A stretch of DNA of 64,000 nucleotides from Miscanthus floridulus (GCF_019320115.1 NC_089591.1:58528078-58592077), one strand, 5' to 3'; shown: positions 12,501-23,874, counted from the stretch's first letter. Notes: generated by a model not told the origin, from the letters alone. Numbers and translations: made by a program.

Positions 12501-13025
12501 GTGGCAACGGGCATTTTGCTGGTCCTTAACCTCATCGATCCGGCACTAGTAGAAGATGTGCCAAGGACTCTACCGCTGGGATTGATCGAGAGATGCCAAA
12601 AGGCATGGGGATGGTTCTAGGAGTTCGTGAAGGAGGTAGGAGAGTATGCAGGCGCACATGTGCTAAGCATGGTACGTGCTCACTACCCCCTGATCGATCT
12701 CAAGCGCCTGGAGGCTAGATACCCAAAGGAGGTAGATCTAGACAAGGCCGAGGAGCTACGGATGACCCAGCTGGACTTGTCGACAAAAATAATTGGCGAT
12801 ATTAACCTGTGTGGAGGTGTGACACCACCCGTACAGGGAACGCCGTCAACAAGTCAGCTGGGAGGGCCATCATTTTCAAGCCAACTGGCAAAGCCTACGG
12901 TCTCGATCAGCCAAGCATCGACGGGGCCATCTTCTTCAGCTCGATCAATGCCAGAGTCCTCGAGACCCATGCATGATGTTAGGCCCAGCGAGCAGCAGGT
13001 GCCGCGTGCCCCGACCAGCCAATAG
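9527..13025 (+). pseudogene. antisense gene of Tat element (putative gypsy-type transposon protein, Transposase_28-like)
   Basis: This runs opposite to gag-pol. The start ATG at 9527 opens 137 codons with GWRVPEGEGYPDPQPGEIVV, then VVFKDFFKQGFGVLVHPFL and LHPNSILLVATFIHLCEAYG. That is the pattern of the family known as 'putative gypsy type transposon' (PF04195). At a T-run near 9884 the frame shifts by one. The continuation SKIAEGVYLNLHDGMKAQY and KKWFYIREEPNMITLCDMGY is in the next frame to 10107. Later open pieces at 10522-10758, 11264-11512, 11583-11843, 11880-12080 (predicted coiled coil) and 12627-13025 (Ser/Pro-rich tail) look like exons of the same gene. The molecular role of the family is not established. 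Stops and the frameshift suggest it is dead here. Confidence 0.7.
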
Positions 13026-13548
13026 TATAGGTTATAGCTATAGAAGAAGATGTAGTTGTGTTATTGTAAACTTGGACCTTTTCAGGCAAGCTTGTAATAA
13101 CGTAACTGTATATCGGCATAAGCTTGTTTGTTTTGAAGAAATGTGTTTAAGCTCAGATATCGTGTTGGTGTAACTAAGTTAGAACATGTTAGCATTCTGT
13201 TTAGTTATACTAGTTTAGTCAACATGTCATCCTGAAAGGTTTGTATGGCCCTGGTTTGTCTTGTGGTCAGGGTGTGAGGTGAGTAGCTTGTGCACACGTA
13301 GAAACACACAAGTCAAACCAGAGAGCACCTGCCGATCACCTGTAGCATAGAGAGCCGATCCCATGCACGTGTTGGGAGGAACCGGAGACAGAGCCTGCTC
13401 TAAAAACCTAAGAAGGAATGGTGGTCGGTTTTAACTGGTTGAGTTAGAATAACAATAGACTTCGAAGTGACATATTAGAGTGATCAGAGAAATCATAATA
13501 GCTTTATTGAATTAAATCAAAAGTACAAGAGGGTACATATCTTAGTAG

Positions 13549-14767
13549 TTAAGCATAGAAACGCCTAAGCTTGTCGATGTGCCATGAATTGGGTACGTCT
13601 GTACCGTCTAGGTGAGCTAACCTGTAAGATGTTGGGCGTGTAACCTCTTTGATCATGAAGGGCCCTTCCCATGGGGTTGCAAGTTTGTGGACACTAGCCT
13701 AATTCATCTTCCACTTTAGGACCAGGTCCCCAACCACGAAGAACCGCTCCTTGATGTTCTTGTTGTAGTACCTACGCAAAACAGCAAGGTATTTGGCTGT
13801 ATGTACACAAGAATCAAGCCGCTTCTCTTTTGTACTATTCACTTCTAGCTCCCGTACTTCTTTGGCCTTGTCTTCATCGAAGTTCTCTACCCATGCATGA
13901 TCTGAAGGCTATATCTGCTGGGAGCACTGCCTCAGCGCCATAAACCATAAAGTATGGTGATACGCCGGTATTGCGACTGGGCTGGGTTCTAAGACCCTAG
14001 ACCATGGCTGGTAACTCTTTGAGCCATCTTCCAGGAGCTTTATCATTTTCTCTATACATCCTCTTCTTAAGTGCGTCCAAGATCATACCATTTGCTCGCT
14101 CGACCTATCCATTAGCTCTAGGGTGTGCCACCGAGACGTATTTTACTACTATTTTCCTTTCATCGTAGAAGTCCCAAAAAGCGTTCCCAGTGAACTAAGT
14201 ACCTAGATCAGTGATGATGCTATTGGGTATGCCAAAGCAGTGGATGACCTGGTCGATGAACGTGATAGCCTTTTCTGAAGATGCCTTGACCAGGGGCATG
14301 TACTCTATGCACTTGGAAAATTTATCAATCAGCACAAAGACGCATGTAAATTTCCTAAGGGCCAGTTTGAAAGGCCTGATCATATCCAATCCCCAGCATG
14401 CGAAGGGCCAAGAGGCTGGTATTGTCTGAAATCTTGTGTGCTGGTACGTGGATTCTCTTGTCGAAGAACTAACAACCTTCACACTGGCGAACTAGCTTCT
14501 CTACATCGGCTATGGCTGACGACCAATAGAACCCTGCTCGGAAAGCCTTGCCAACCAGCATTCTCGAGGCCAGCGTGGTTGCCGCAGGAGCCAGAGTGGA
14601 TTTGGTCTAGGAGATGCTTCACCATCCTCCTGGGTTATACACTTCATCAAGATTTCCTCCTTCGTGTTCTTGCGCCACAATTTGCCATCGACGAGCAGAT
14701 ACTGCTTACTGTGATGCATCAGGCGTTCGTTTTTTGTTTGATTGGTGTAACTGCTACCATCTGTTAG
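13549..14767 (-). pseudogene. integrase of gypsy element 2
   Basis: On the minus strand the His-His/Cys-Cys zinc-binding part is near 14760-14510 (LMHHSKQYLLVDGKLWRK, then a Cys). The catalytic core follows with WGLDMIRPFK (first Asp, about 14390), SIITDLGT (second Asp, about 14205) and VERANG (Glu, about 14060, just after an in-frame stop). The C-terminal part with PWEGPF and a NSWHIDKLRRFYA ending stops at 13549. It would insert element cDNA into the genome. Several stops and shifts break the frame. The end faces the antisense gene tail, with 524 bp between. Confidence 0.85.
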
Positions 14768-14879
14768 GTACTTGATGAAAGGTACTCTCCAGTAAGGCTC
14801 CTTAGTGGTTGAAGGTGGTTCGGTGGTGTTTGACACTGGAACCGTAGCCACCAATAGCTGGTCTGGAGGCTTGTCGACC

Positions 14880-15340
14880 GCGGGATCTTCTTTGATGGAA
14901 GGCGTGAGCAGGTCTTGAACAAATACGCCATGTGGGACTTTGGCTCGGGATGATCCTAACTTTGACAGCACATCTGCTGCTTGATTTTTGTCTCGGGCCA
15001 CATGTGTGTACTTGATGCCATAGAACTTGCCTTCCAGCTTTCTAATCAATTTGCAGTATGCGTCCATTTTTTCGCTGGTCGTATCCCAGTCCTTATTGAG
15101 TTGGTTGATGACTAGAGCCGAGTCTCTATAGACATAGAGATGTTTGACACCGAGCTCGACCGCAATGAACAGACCATGTAGGCATGCTTCGTACTCGGTG
15201 GTGTTATTAGATGCCAGGAAATAAATCCTGAGGACATATCAGAGCTGCTCCTTGGATGGTGATATGAAAAGGACTCCTGCTCCTACGCCATCGATGTTGA
15301 GAGAGCCGTCGAAGTACATCTTCCAATACTCGGCGGGCCC
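14880..15340 (-). pseudogene. second (archaeal-type) RNase H domain of gypsy element 2
   Basis: The minus-strand translation shows the RNase H series: YFDGSLNIDGVGAGVLF (first Asp, about 15310), NNTTEYEACLHGL (Glu, about 15200), LYVYRDSALVINQL (Asp, about 15130) and VARDKNQAADVLSKLGS (last Asp, about 14980). An extra RNase H between the ordinary one and integrase is a known feature of Tat-lineage elements. The four acidic residues are kept. The frame has at least one stop (near 15240) but is among the better preserved parts of the element. Confidence 0.8.
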
Positions 15341-15745
15341 CTAAGAGGCAGGTGTGCTTAAGTCTATCCACTCGATGATGAAATCGACAAGTGCCTGAGA
15401 CTTGATTGTAGTACGGCTTGCAAATTCCAAGGAGAAAGGGCATAGCTCCATTGCCCATTTGACGATGCGCCCGTTTGCATCCTTGTTGCGAATGATGTCT
15501 CCCAGAGGGTACTCAGTCATGACCACCACGCGCTATCCATCGAAGTAGTGTTTCAACTTTCGAGATGTGATTAGTATGGTGTAGATCAGTTTCTAAATCT
15601 GTGGGTACCTGGTCTTGGATTCATTAAGCACCTCACTAATGAAATAAATTGGTCGCTGTACCTTGTAGACGTGGTCGAGCTTGTCGCGCTTGACCACCAT
15701 GGCAAGTGGAGACCACTCGATTAGTTGCCACCAATGACATTGGTC
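15341..15745 (-). pseudogene. RT-associated RNase H domain of gypsy element 2
   Basis: The minus strand reads VQRPIYFISEVLNESKTRYP at about 15660-15600, then VVVMTEYPLGDIIRNKDANG and TTIKSQALVDFIIEW. This is the RNase H/connection segment usually C-terminal to a gypsy reverse transcriptase. The reverse transcriptase that should precede it is absent: sequence from the protease-RT linker (TLDAKKTLADQ) runs directly into it near 15735. Stops break the frame. Confidence 0.8.
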
Positions 15746-15799
15746 GGCTAGGGTCTTCTTGGCATCGAGCGTGGTCTTAGGCCATGCGAATAGAGAGGT

Positions 15800-16412
15800 C
15801 ATGAACCTCTGCTATTTTGAAGCTGTCATCCTCGCAAGGTATAAGCTACGTATACGTTGCCCCTGAGAGTTAGAACCCCTTTCTTAGTAGGCATCTTGAG
15901 CACCAAAGACCTATAGTGAGGTATGGCCATGAACTTGGTGAGCACTGGTCGACCAAGGATAGCATGGTAGGTGCCTTCGAAGTCAGCGACCACGAAGTTG
16001 ACATAATCGGTGCGGAAGTGGTCCGAGGGTACCAAATTGCATAGGTAACATGATCTACCCGAGAGGTGTGGAGTTTTGTTCAGGGGAGAACACCCTAGAA
16101 CTGTGCCTCGTATGGCTTGAGATCAGCCTAGGTTATCTTCAGGGCTAGCAAACTGTTCTTGAACAGTATATCAATGGAACTGCCACCGTCAATCAGCACT
16201 CTATCGAACTGAACCTTGTTGATACAAGGATCGAGAACCAGAGGAAAACATCCTAGCTCAGGTATTGCAGCCCATTGGTCCTTTCTGCTGAAGGAGATCT
16301 CACAGTAAGACCAAGGAGAGAGCCGTGGATCGGTGATGAGGTCATCGGCGTTGGCCACGTTCAAGCAAGCGTGGGCGAGCAGCTTGTGTTCTCGTTTGGT
16401 CTCGATGGACAC
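15800..16412 (-). pseudogene. aspartic protease of gypsy element 2
   Basis: The active-site motif VLIDGGSSIDILF is intact on the minus strand near 16190, in the open frame 16412-16128. The C-terminal part GTYHAILGRPVLTKFMAIPH is open at 16035-15826. Between them a stop or shift interrupts the frame. It would cut the Gag-Pol precursor. Confidence 0.85.
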
Positions 16413-16429
16413 TTTGCCCCCAATGATGG

Positions 16430-18990
16430 TGTGGACGTGATCGGTTAGCTTGACGTACTTGTGATGGGGATCTGCATCTTCATCATCGTTGTCCTCGTTA
16501 CGCTGCTCTCCTGCGTTGTTAGGCTTGTCGGATGTATCCGGAGCCTATTGGTGTATATAGATAGATTTGAGAACATGACAATTCTCCATGGTATGGTTTG
16601 ACTTGGGATGGAGCTGGTAGGGTCCTTTCAATGCTTTGGCATAGTCTTCTTTGTAGTTGCGACGTTCGCCACTGTTTTTAATGGTGTTGACCTCGCCATC
16701 GTCTTCCCGAGCACGCTTGCCCCTGTAATCGTCACGGCGATTACGCCACTGATTACGCTGGTCGCGGTGGTCGTGGAAATCGTTGCGCTGGTTGCGGCGA
16801 TCAAAATTATCGTTCCAACCACGGTTGCCGCGGTAGTCGTCGTGGTGCGGGGGGTGGTCGAAGCGTGGAACCCTTGCTGCTTCTTTGATGATTATCTTTT
16901 TAGCATCATCGGCACCCGCATATTTTTTAGCAGTGGCTAGGAGCGCTGTGACTGATTCGGGTCTCTTGTGGAGGAGCTTGTCCCTTAGGGTGTCGTGGAA
17001 GCGGAGACCAGTGATGAAAGCCTTGATTGCCTCATTTTCGGAGATTGACGAGACCTTGATGCGCATCTCCGAGAAGCGTCAGATGTACTCGCGTAGTAGC
17101 TCATCTTTGCGATCTCGAATCCGTTGCAGATCATATTTGTTGTCGGGTTGCTCACAAGTAGCAATGAAGTTGTCGATGAAAGCTTGTTTGAGCTCTTGCC
17201 AAGAATCATAGTAGTTCGCTGGCAAGCTGACCAGCCATTGGTGGCCTACATGGCTAACGGCGACTAGGAAGTAATTAGACATGACATGCTCATCAGCCAT
17301 GGCTGATCTACACGCGGTTTCGTAGAGCATGACCCATAATTCGGGGTTCTCCTTGCCGTCGTACTTCTGAAGTTTTTCGAGCTTGAAGTTCTTGGGCCAT
17401 ATGACTTGGCGAAGGTGTGGAGTAAACTGCTTCAAACCTAGAGGGCCATGGGTAGTATCATATTCCATACGGCGATAGCTTTCGTGGGATGCATGATCAT
17501 TGGCTCTTTGGTTAATGCGATCGCACAGATCGTGTTCTCCAAGGGAATGGCGGAGATCGTTATTGCCATCACGGCGATCTTGATTGCCACCCTGGTTAAC
17601 CCTGCGACTGCGATTATCATGGCGATTGTCGTGGTTGTCTCGGTGGTTGTCGTCTCGGTAGTTGTGGCGGTTGTCATCCCAGTAGTCACGACGGTTGTCG
17701 TCCCGACCACCATCATGACCACCGTTTCTGCCTTGACGGTTGTCTGATGGGTCGTTGTTGCACGAGCCACGTTGGTTGGGTGGCTGTAAGCGACTTGAGT
17801 ACTTGCAGCTGTGGCTTGATTTAACTGAGACAGATGGAGCTTGGGCTTGATTTACAATCTCTGCGGTCTGGGCCATAGCAGCCGTCAGGTAAGCTTGTAT
17901 ATCATCATGAACTGCCAGGATTTTCGGGGTATTGGGTAGTCGTTGCATTGTTGCCATAGCAACAGCTACGTTGGCGCTTGGAGTCCTAAAGACCTACTTG
18001 TCCCCCACCCTGTCAAAGGCATTGTTAAGGTCATGTGGCTAGACCCTTATGCGTCATGCCTCCTCTTCTGCCTCGGCTTTGACTTGTCGGCGATTAAACC
18101 GGTCAATATTGCATGCTTCGTGTGCTAGCCTTTCTTGTTCTATTTCACCGACTACCGGAGGTTCATCATTACTGACAACATTGATCAAGTCCCCTCACCT
18201 TAGTGGGAAGGATGGGAATCATGGGAACTCCAGGGCGTGGTCTAGGATATCCAGATCGTATTCAATGCCTTCATTATCATGATGCTAGAGCTCAGTGTGG
18301 ACGAAGCCATTAGATGCAATGCCAGACAGGGAGCTTGAGCCACCCTCTTGAACTATGTGGACCGATCCTTCTTGATACTCCTCAATCTGGACCATGTTGA
18401 CGAAGTTGTGCAGGCCATAGGGCTAAGCCTGGTAGTTCTACATCGAGGCTTCGCACTCGGAGAGCAGGAGACCCGTCGCGGGGGTTGGTCGGCGATGAAC
18501 GGAGCGCCCTTTAGGAGTAGATGTGACCATGGGATCCATACCAAGTCATGCAGGGTGACTGGCCTGAGCTAGTCGGGTAGATCTATTGTGGGTAGTGGTT
18601 ACCTGCTCATTAGGTTGACTTTGAATCAAACTTACTAGAGCTAGGGTTTCAGCAAGTTTGGTGCCTGACCCGATCGATGGAGTTAAGTAGGTTGGTGTTG
18701 TCGATCTGCCTTCCTTTGTAGCGAGGAAGCGGATGATGGGTTGTCGGCATGGCTGAAGATGATGCTGGCATGGCTGGAGCTAGATCCACCGTGGTCAGAG
18801 CCTATAGCCGATGTAGGTGAAGCAGTGGTCGATGCAGATTGAATCCACGCCTCCTGCGTGGTCATGGCGATGAAGTCGTCAGAGGGTCCAGGTGATCTGG
18901 CCGATGGTGAATGTGAGGCCGTTTGGCGTAGCCATGGAACCAGGGATGATGACCATCTTGTTCGTCTAGAGAGTAGTACGCACACCCCCT
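16430..18990 (-). pseudogene. gag of gypsy element 2
   Basis: Two open frames on the minus strand, 17957-17079 (292 residues) and 17066-16545 (173 residues), make up most of it. Capsid-type sequence is seen (PELWVMLYETACRSAM, ANYYDSWQELKQAFIDNF, then DNKYDLQRIRDRKDELLREY). The frames are split by one stop near 17078. Two strongly charged Asp/Arg/Asn/His-rich tracts (about 17770-17590 and 16860-16660) carry DDNR/RDD-like repeats. A degenerate CX.. knuckle may lie near 16560. The N-terminal part (18990-17960) is in broken frames. Plus-strand hydrophobic ORFs here are shadows of the charged repeats. Confidence 0.85.
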
Positions 18991-19004
18991 ACCTAGCACG
19001 CTAC
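18985..19004 (-). other. primer binding site of gypsy element 2
   Basis: Directly after the 5' LTR end (19005) the minus strand reads GTAGCGTGCTAGGTAGGGGG. It resembles the site after the LTR of element 1 (GGTGCGCCAGGTAGGGG), which supports placing both in one lineage. Confidence 0.6.
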
Positions 19005-19466
19005 TATTGATGAAATATGGTCGGTAGTCTACCTAGGAGTATGCCCAAGGTAGTAGATTATTGGTAGACAGATGCGCAAGCTGTAAACAAGATGGTAAGA
19101 CACAAGGTTTTATTCAGGTTCGGCCACCGTGAAGGCGTAATACCTACATCCTGCGTCTGATTGTATTACTATATATCAATGAGAGATGTTTTTTAGAGAG
19201 GTCCCCTGCCCGCCTTATATAGTCTAGGGAGCAGGGTTACAGATCTAGAAACTAATCCTAACCAGTTACAATTGCCATAGGTGGCCGGATAAGGATTCCT
19301 ATTCTAACCGACCAGCATCTTGCTTGATCTCCAAGTCTGCCTTGATTCCTTATGCGGGACTCCGAGCAGATTGGCCGGGCCGTGCGTCGTCTTCTAGTAG
19401 GCCAGACCCCCTGGTTCGGGCCGGCCCAAGCCTAGCCGTAAGGATATAGGGGTTAATACCCCCACA
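19005..19466 (-). repeat. 5' LTR of gypsy element 2
   Basis: This is 462 bp. On the minus strand it starts TGTGGGGGTATTAACCCC at 19466 and ends at the primer binding site. A TATA box is at 19213-19221 (minus strand). It matches 7815-8286 with scattered substitutions and a small gap. Confidence 0.88.
19213..19221 (-). promoter_or_regulatory. TATA box in 5' LTR of gypsy element 2
   Basis: The minus strand reads ACTATATAAGGCGGG, so the TATATAAGG motif sits about 245 bp inside the LTR start. It is the expected promoter of the gag-pol transcript. Confidence 0.6.
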
Positions 19467-20516
19467 CGGACCGACTATCAGGGTTTTATTTTGGTGGAGG
19501 AGGTCCTTGCACCGCACTGAGTCTGAGACTCAGGGGCGGGGGCTTGGAGTCCCAGTTTGGACGAAGACCTGGACATCCGAGATAGGAGAGTGATGGGTTG
19601 GTCCTGCTTGTGCCTTGGGTACAAGCAGGGCGTGTGTTTTTGGGGTACCCAGCTAGGGGGCATTGATTCACTGAATCACCTGGGCGATCCGGTACAGGCT
19701 TATTTCGTGCCTAGCACCATAGTAAGAACTGAAAGATGAAGGATGGAATGGAAAAAAGGAACTCTGATTGCTTACCACCTGCTTGAAAGTAGCACAAGTG
19801 CTTACATAGAATGGTTAGTTAATAACCAATGCGGCTATTAATAAAAATCGAATATAAGGACGCACGCTTAGTAATGCTTCCTGCAAACGCAATGAACCCA
19901 CAAGCCAGATAGCAGTCGCATATCCTTAGAGTGTTTTCTTTTCTCCTGTCGGGTAAGTCTTGCTGAGTACAATTGAGTACTCAGGGTTTTATTCCCCCTG
20001 TTGCAGGTGACAGGTGGATGCTAGAACTGACCCTTGTGTATGGATACCTCCTGGTGGGCTCAGCGAGGATTCCTTTACACTGCGATCGTAGTTTTTACTT
20101 ACAACTCTCGCCAAATGTTTTTATAAATGAAAGCTTATAATCTGTTGTCATAGTTCAATTATCAATGTTCATCATGCTATGAATAGATATTTATTTCCGC
20201 TATAATTTTGATCACGTGTTTATATTCCGCTGTCAATTAAATTGCTCATAACTCTAATAATATGATTACATTCCACTGTTATAATAAATAATATTATACT
20301 CTGATATTGTATTAAAAGTGATGTAAGAAATGGTTAATGATGATGTAAGCTTTATTCTCTCATTTGTGATCCTGATGGTAAAAATGTGGATTTTCGGGTT
20401 CTCCCCTGGGGTGTGCCCGACTGGAACTACGTAATTTGGTGTTCTCCCTTGAGTGCTTAGTGTCTAATGGAAGACAAGTGCTCCTATGAGGCATTACATT
20501 AGGCGGTTCTACCACA
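19467..20516 (+). repeat. left LTR of the long element, segment 2
   Basis: This resumes the LTR after the nested element, starting with the CGGAC target duplication. It aligns to 26970-28005. It ends in CCACA (20512-20516), next to the primer binding site. A 13 bp extra stretch after CAGGG (about 19482) separates the copies. Confidence 0.85.
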
Positions 20517-21263
20517 TGTGTATCAGAGCACAAATGAGGAAATAAGGCTTCGAAAACCTTTTCTAAACTAAAATTTGACAACCTAGTTTTACAAAAAGTT
20601 AGACGTTTGTATGCGAAGTTATATAAGTAGCCCTATTACTATGGTTATATATCCAGGGTAGATGGCACTCTGCTGACTTAGGTAGGCTTAATCAAGTTTT
20701 CTGCAGGTACACTGACTTGAGCATAGTCCGATATTATCGACTAGTTAAAGGGAAGAGAACGATGTGTCCAAAAATCTAAGAACGGTTGCCCTATATATTG
20801 GCAACAGTGGAAGGATGTATAGGACGTGCATTCATGCATCTCCCATTTGTGCATTGTAGCTCTCGTAGTGCTTGTAGATATGCCCTCCATAGGTGTCGCG
20901 CGTGTCGTATTATGCATGTCTCACTCGTTCCTGTCCTAGAGTTAGGTTTGCACTATGGCTTCGTGTTTAGCGTTCGCCCATGGTTCACGCCCATCATGAC
21001 CCACGTCTCCCTGTACCCCTTTTCTATGCTCTTGTCGGACCCTTGCCCTGCAGTCGTACCAGTCAATAATGGCATCGCACGTCGCTCGCCTCGAACGCAT
21101 AGAATTTGGTCGATTCGTCGTAGTGATATCGTGCGGGAACCCTAGTGGACCACTGAGCGCTCTGCCTTTATAAGCAGAGCCTGACTTAGCTATTGGTATC
21201 ACCACTCGGTGCATTTTAGCTCACTTAGCTTTTCCTTTGAGCTAGCTTTTCACTCAGCCTTCC

Positions 21264-22110
21264 ATGCAACCATTGCTAGAGATGGCAGGAGCCTGGGTTA
21301 GTACCTACTGCCTGAACGTAGAGGGTTTTCCTAGAATCCTGCACGCCACCGTGCAAAAGCTCGGAGTCAAAGATTGTCCTGAGTATGAGGGCCGTGAGTA
21401 TGAGGAGCATGGCATCGAGCGGTGTATGGTTACCATCTACATTGGGAAGAGTGGAGAGTTCCCCCACCTCACTGAAGCCTAGAGTGTGACCGCAACCGGG
21501 TTTAGCTTCACCGACACCTATCAGGTTATGGCCCATAAAGCCTTGCGATACCTCCACCAGATCGATGAGGAGCCCATTGCCCATACCCCCATGCAGTTCT
21601 TTCCACCTTTGGATAAGAATCGGTGGCCATGGAAGGCTCGCATGGAGGCCTTGAAAGGGTGGGATGCGTAAGAGGACAGTCCTACCATGGTGCACTTGAC
21701 CACGTACCTGCTCGCTCTAGATGAGCAGTACGACCGTCAAGCCTTGGAATAGGGGCGTGCCTTCGAGTGCACCAGGGAAGCTAAGATCTTCAACCAGGAT
21801 GCTCCAGGTGTAGCTCTCCGAAGCGCATGCCAGTGCTGCAGCTACTGAGAGCCGAGGAGACTACCATGTTGGAAGCCCTAAAGGAGGCTAAAGACCGACA
21901 TGTCCATCAGCTATGGGTGGCCTATCTTGTCACCTAGGCCCTGAGCGGAGGACGTTGGCTACTGAAAGGCAGGATGCTCCAATCTTGGAAGGGATTCCTA
22001 TCCACCCGCCAGAAAGAAGAAGAACTGGTGTTGTAGCACCGCCAGCACCTCCACCCTTGGAAGTGTTAGAAGTCGAGCCCTTGATTTCTCTCACTCAGCC
22101 ATTGCCATGA
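21264..22110 (+). pseudogene. unidentified protein remnant in the long element
   Basis: Three consecutive open pieces lie in the same general reading direction: 21264-21482, 21486-21671 and 21913-22110. They read like one protein broken by single stops. Visible segments include MVTIYIGKSGEFPHL, YQVMAHKALRYLHQIDE and MQFFPPLDKNRWPWKARM, the last rich in Trp and Pro. I recall similar sequences from grass retroelement ORFs of unknown function, but cannot name a family and see no catalytic motif. It may be a gag substitute or a captured host fragment. Confidence 0.4.
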
Positions 22111-23385
22111 GAAGATGTAGATTAGTTGCCTTAGGATGTTGTACCCATAGTAGTAGTGTTTTTTATTGCTGTCCCCCAGGTATTGTACTATTGCCGTTGT
22201 TGTCGTCCTATAGATGTTGAGCTTGTTCGACCGAAGGTGAATGCGGTATCGTGAATGGGAGCCGAAATGTCTGTATGATGTACCCGCATGAGACCATTGG
22301 AACATGCATTTTATTTAGTTTGTTGTGTTCATTGCGTTCATCTACCTTAAGTTTCGTTAGATGTGCTTAAAGTTTTCAATGGTGATGTTAAGTGGGTTAC
22401 AAGAGAGGTTGACATTCAGATGTTAGCAAACCAGTCATGATTAGGAGAACATTGGACACTGTATCAACTAATTGTGGATGTCCTAGCAGAACACTTGAAT
22501 CTCTTTAAAACAAATCCGCCATTGGATTTAAATTCCTTGTCCCTTGTTGTCAAGGGAAACCTTTGTTGTTTGAATTTTCCCTTGCAATACTCCCCTTATT
22601 CTGTGGTCTATGACCCCACCGCCTTCATGGCGTGTAAATTAGGTAATAGTTTCCTGGTTAATAGCTTATGGTGCACGTGATGAAACTGAGGGCCCTCTGT
22701 GGAACACCTACCACATGTGATGCTGCTCGGCACGTGCTGGTATCGAGGTTGTTGACCAAGCACCTTTACCAAGTTACACCGCCATACCACTTTTGCTACA
22801 AATAATCTCCTTAGAAATGTTTAGGTGTTCAAATGGGAAATCCACAACGGGTTGATGCTGAAGTGTTCTCTCTAGTAACCAAGAGGAGATGGTTTTGGAG
22901 GAAGAAAGTATGACATGGTCTCAGTCTACTTGAAAGACGGATGTGGTCGAGTAAAGGAAAGAAAAAGAAGAGTAGTAAGGAAAGTTAGCCTTGGGTAGTC
23001 AGGAGTAATAGAAAAGCCTGAGTGGATGTCATGTCCCAAGCCATGTGTTTAGTTGACCACGCTACGCATGCTGGGTTGTTTCAGTTGTGTGCCTTGCGGA
23101 CGCTATCTGTATGGGGTCCTCAGCTCCCCGTTTTCGCGTGGCTGCAGCATCGTGCCGCACTCATCGTCCTTGTGCACTGTGTGCTTTTCCTTTTCCTAGC
23201 ATCCGGTCGGCTCTTGACTCTCACGCCTTGTCCCTCGTACCGGACCCCCCTCCTTTATTTCCCCCTCTATCGCTCGCAGTAGGAAGCACACCATGTCTCT
23301 GACCTTATCTCCACAGCATGCGCCGCCTATGTATCCCATCCCCGCCGCATCCACTCCTAGTGTGTTGCGCCCCATCTCCATTCGC

Positions 23386-23400
23386 CTCTATAAATACCCT
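23386..23400 (+). promoter_or_regulatory. TATA-like motif with leader-like sequence
   Basis: The plus strand reads CCTCTATAAATACCCTTGG, followed by a C/T-rich stretch ending in ATTCCCCTCACATTCTGAC. This has the form of a plant core promoter and leader, but it lies inside the element about 490 bp before the right LTR. No ORF follows it. Confidence 0.35.
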
Positions 23401-23874
23401 TGGTCCTTACTTTTCTTCTTCATCCCCATTCCCCTCACATTCTGACATAGAGCTACGAGATCCAGTCGACATTGTGAAGCTAGGTTCGTCAGTCTAAGGT
23501 AATAGTGTAATCTGAGGAGAAGAAAGGATCCGATTAGTCAAAAAAGTTCAAGTTCCCTTTTGGGTAGTCAATCTTAGGGTTCACGATGTTTTACTTCCCA
23601 GTCAACTGTTTCTGGATCTGTTGGTGCTACGCCATGTTTTAGATAATCATCTTCTTGTTGTTTCTCCATTGTTCTCGCCTATCTCGACTTCTGGAGTAAG
23701 TCTCGATTATATCAGGTTGCTCTTAGCCATGTATCTCTAAAGCCCTATGTGGTTTAGTATTCAAAGTCGTGTAATCTTTTATGTAATCCCTGGTCTACTG
23801 AAATGTAATCGCATTTTCCCTCTTTTGGTTCTTGCTTCGAATCTCAGGACGAGATTCATTTTAAGGGGATTGGT

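Larger units (their letters stand above)
7815..19466 (-). mobile_element. Tat-lineage Ty3/gypsy retrotransposon, complete but decayed (element 2)
   Basis: This 11.65 kb element on the minus strand has both LTRs (19466-19005 and 8286-7815). It is flanked by TGGAC (7810-7814) and CGGAC (19467-19471), a 5 bp target duplication with one change. Going leftwards on the minus strand: 5' LTR, primer binding site, gag (18990-16430), protease (16412-15826), RNase H, a second RNase H, integrase (14760-13549), then an antisense gene (9527-13025, plus strand) and the 3' LTR. The reverse transcriptase core is missing. The two RNase H domains and the antisense ORF are known traits of Tat-lineage elements in grasses. 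The LTR copies differ by several percent by eye, so it is not recent. Confidence 0.9.
20517..23874 (+). other. internal region of the long element, without pol
   Basis: This is about 3.36 kb. It starts with TGTGTATCAGAGC (a variant of the initiator-Met-tRNA primer site, 20521-20529) and ends with a short purine run (AAGGGGAT) before the right LTR. The only protein-like stretch is at 21264-22110. The segment 22120-23000 shows nothing recognisable. A TATA-like motif with a C/T-rich leader occurs near 23386. None of the polyprotein catalytic motifs were found on either strand. Confidence 0.75.

Noticed and set aside
16608..17747. Plus-strand hydrophobic ORFs that look like membrane proteins
   Set aside because: They are the antisense shadow of the Asp/Arg/Asn-rich gag repeats. 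The minus-strand frame has clear capsid sequence.
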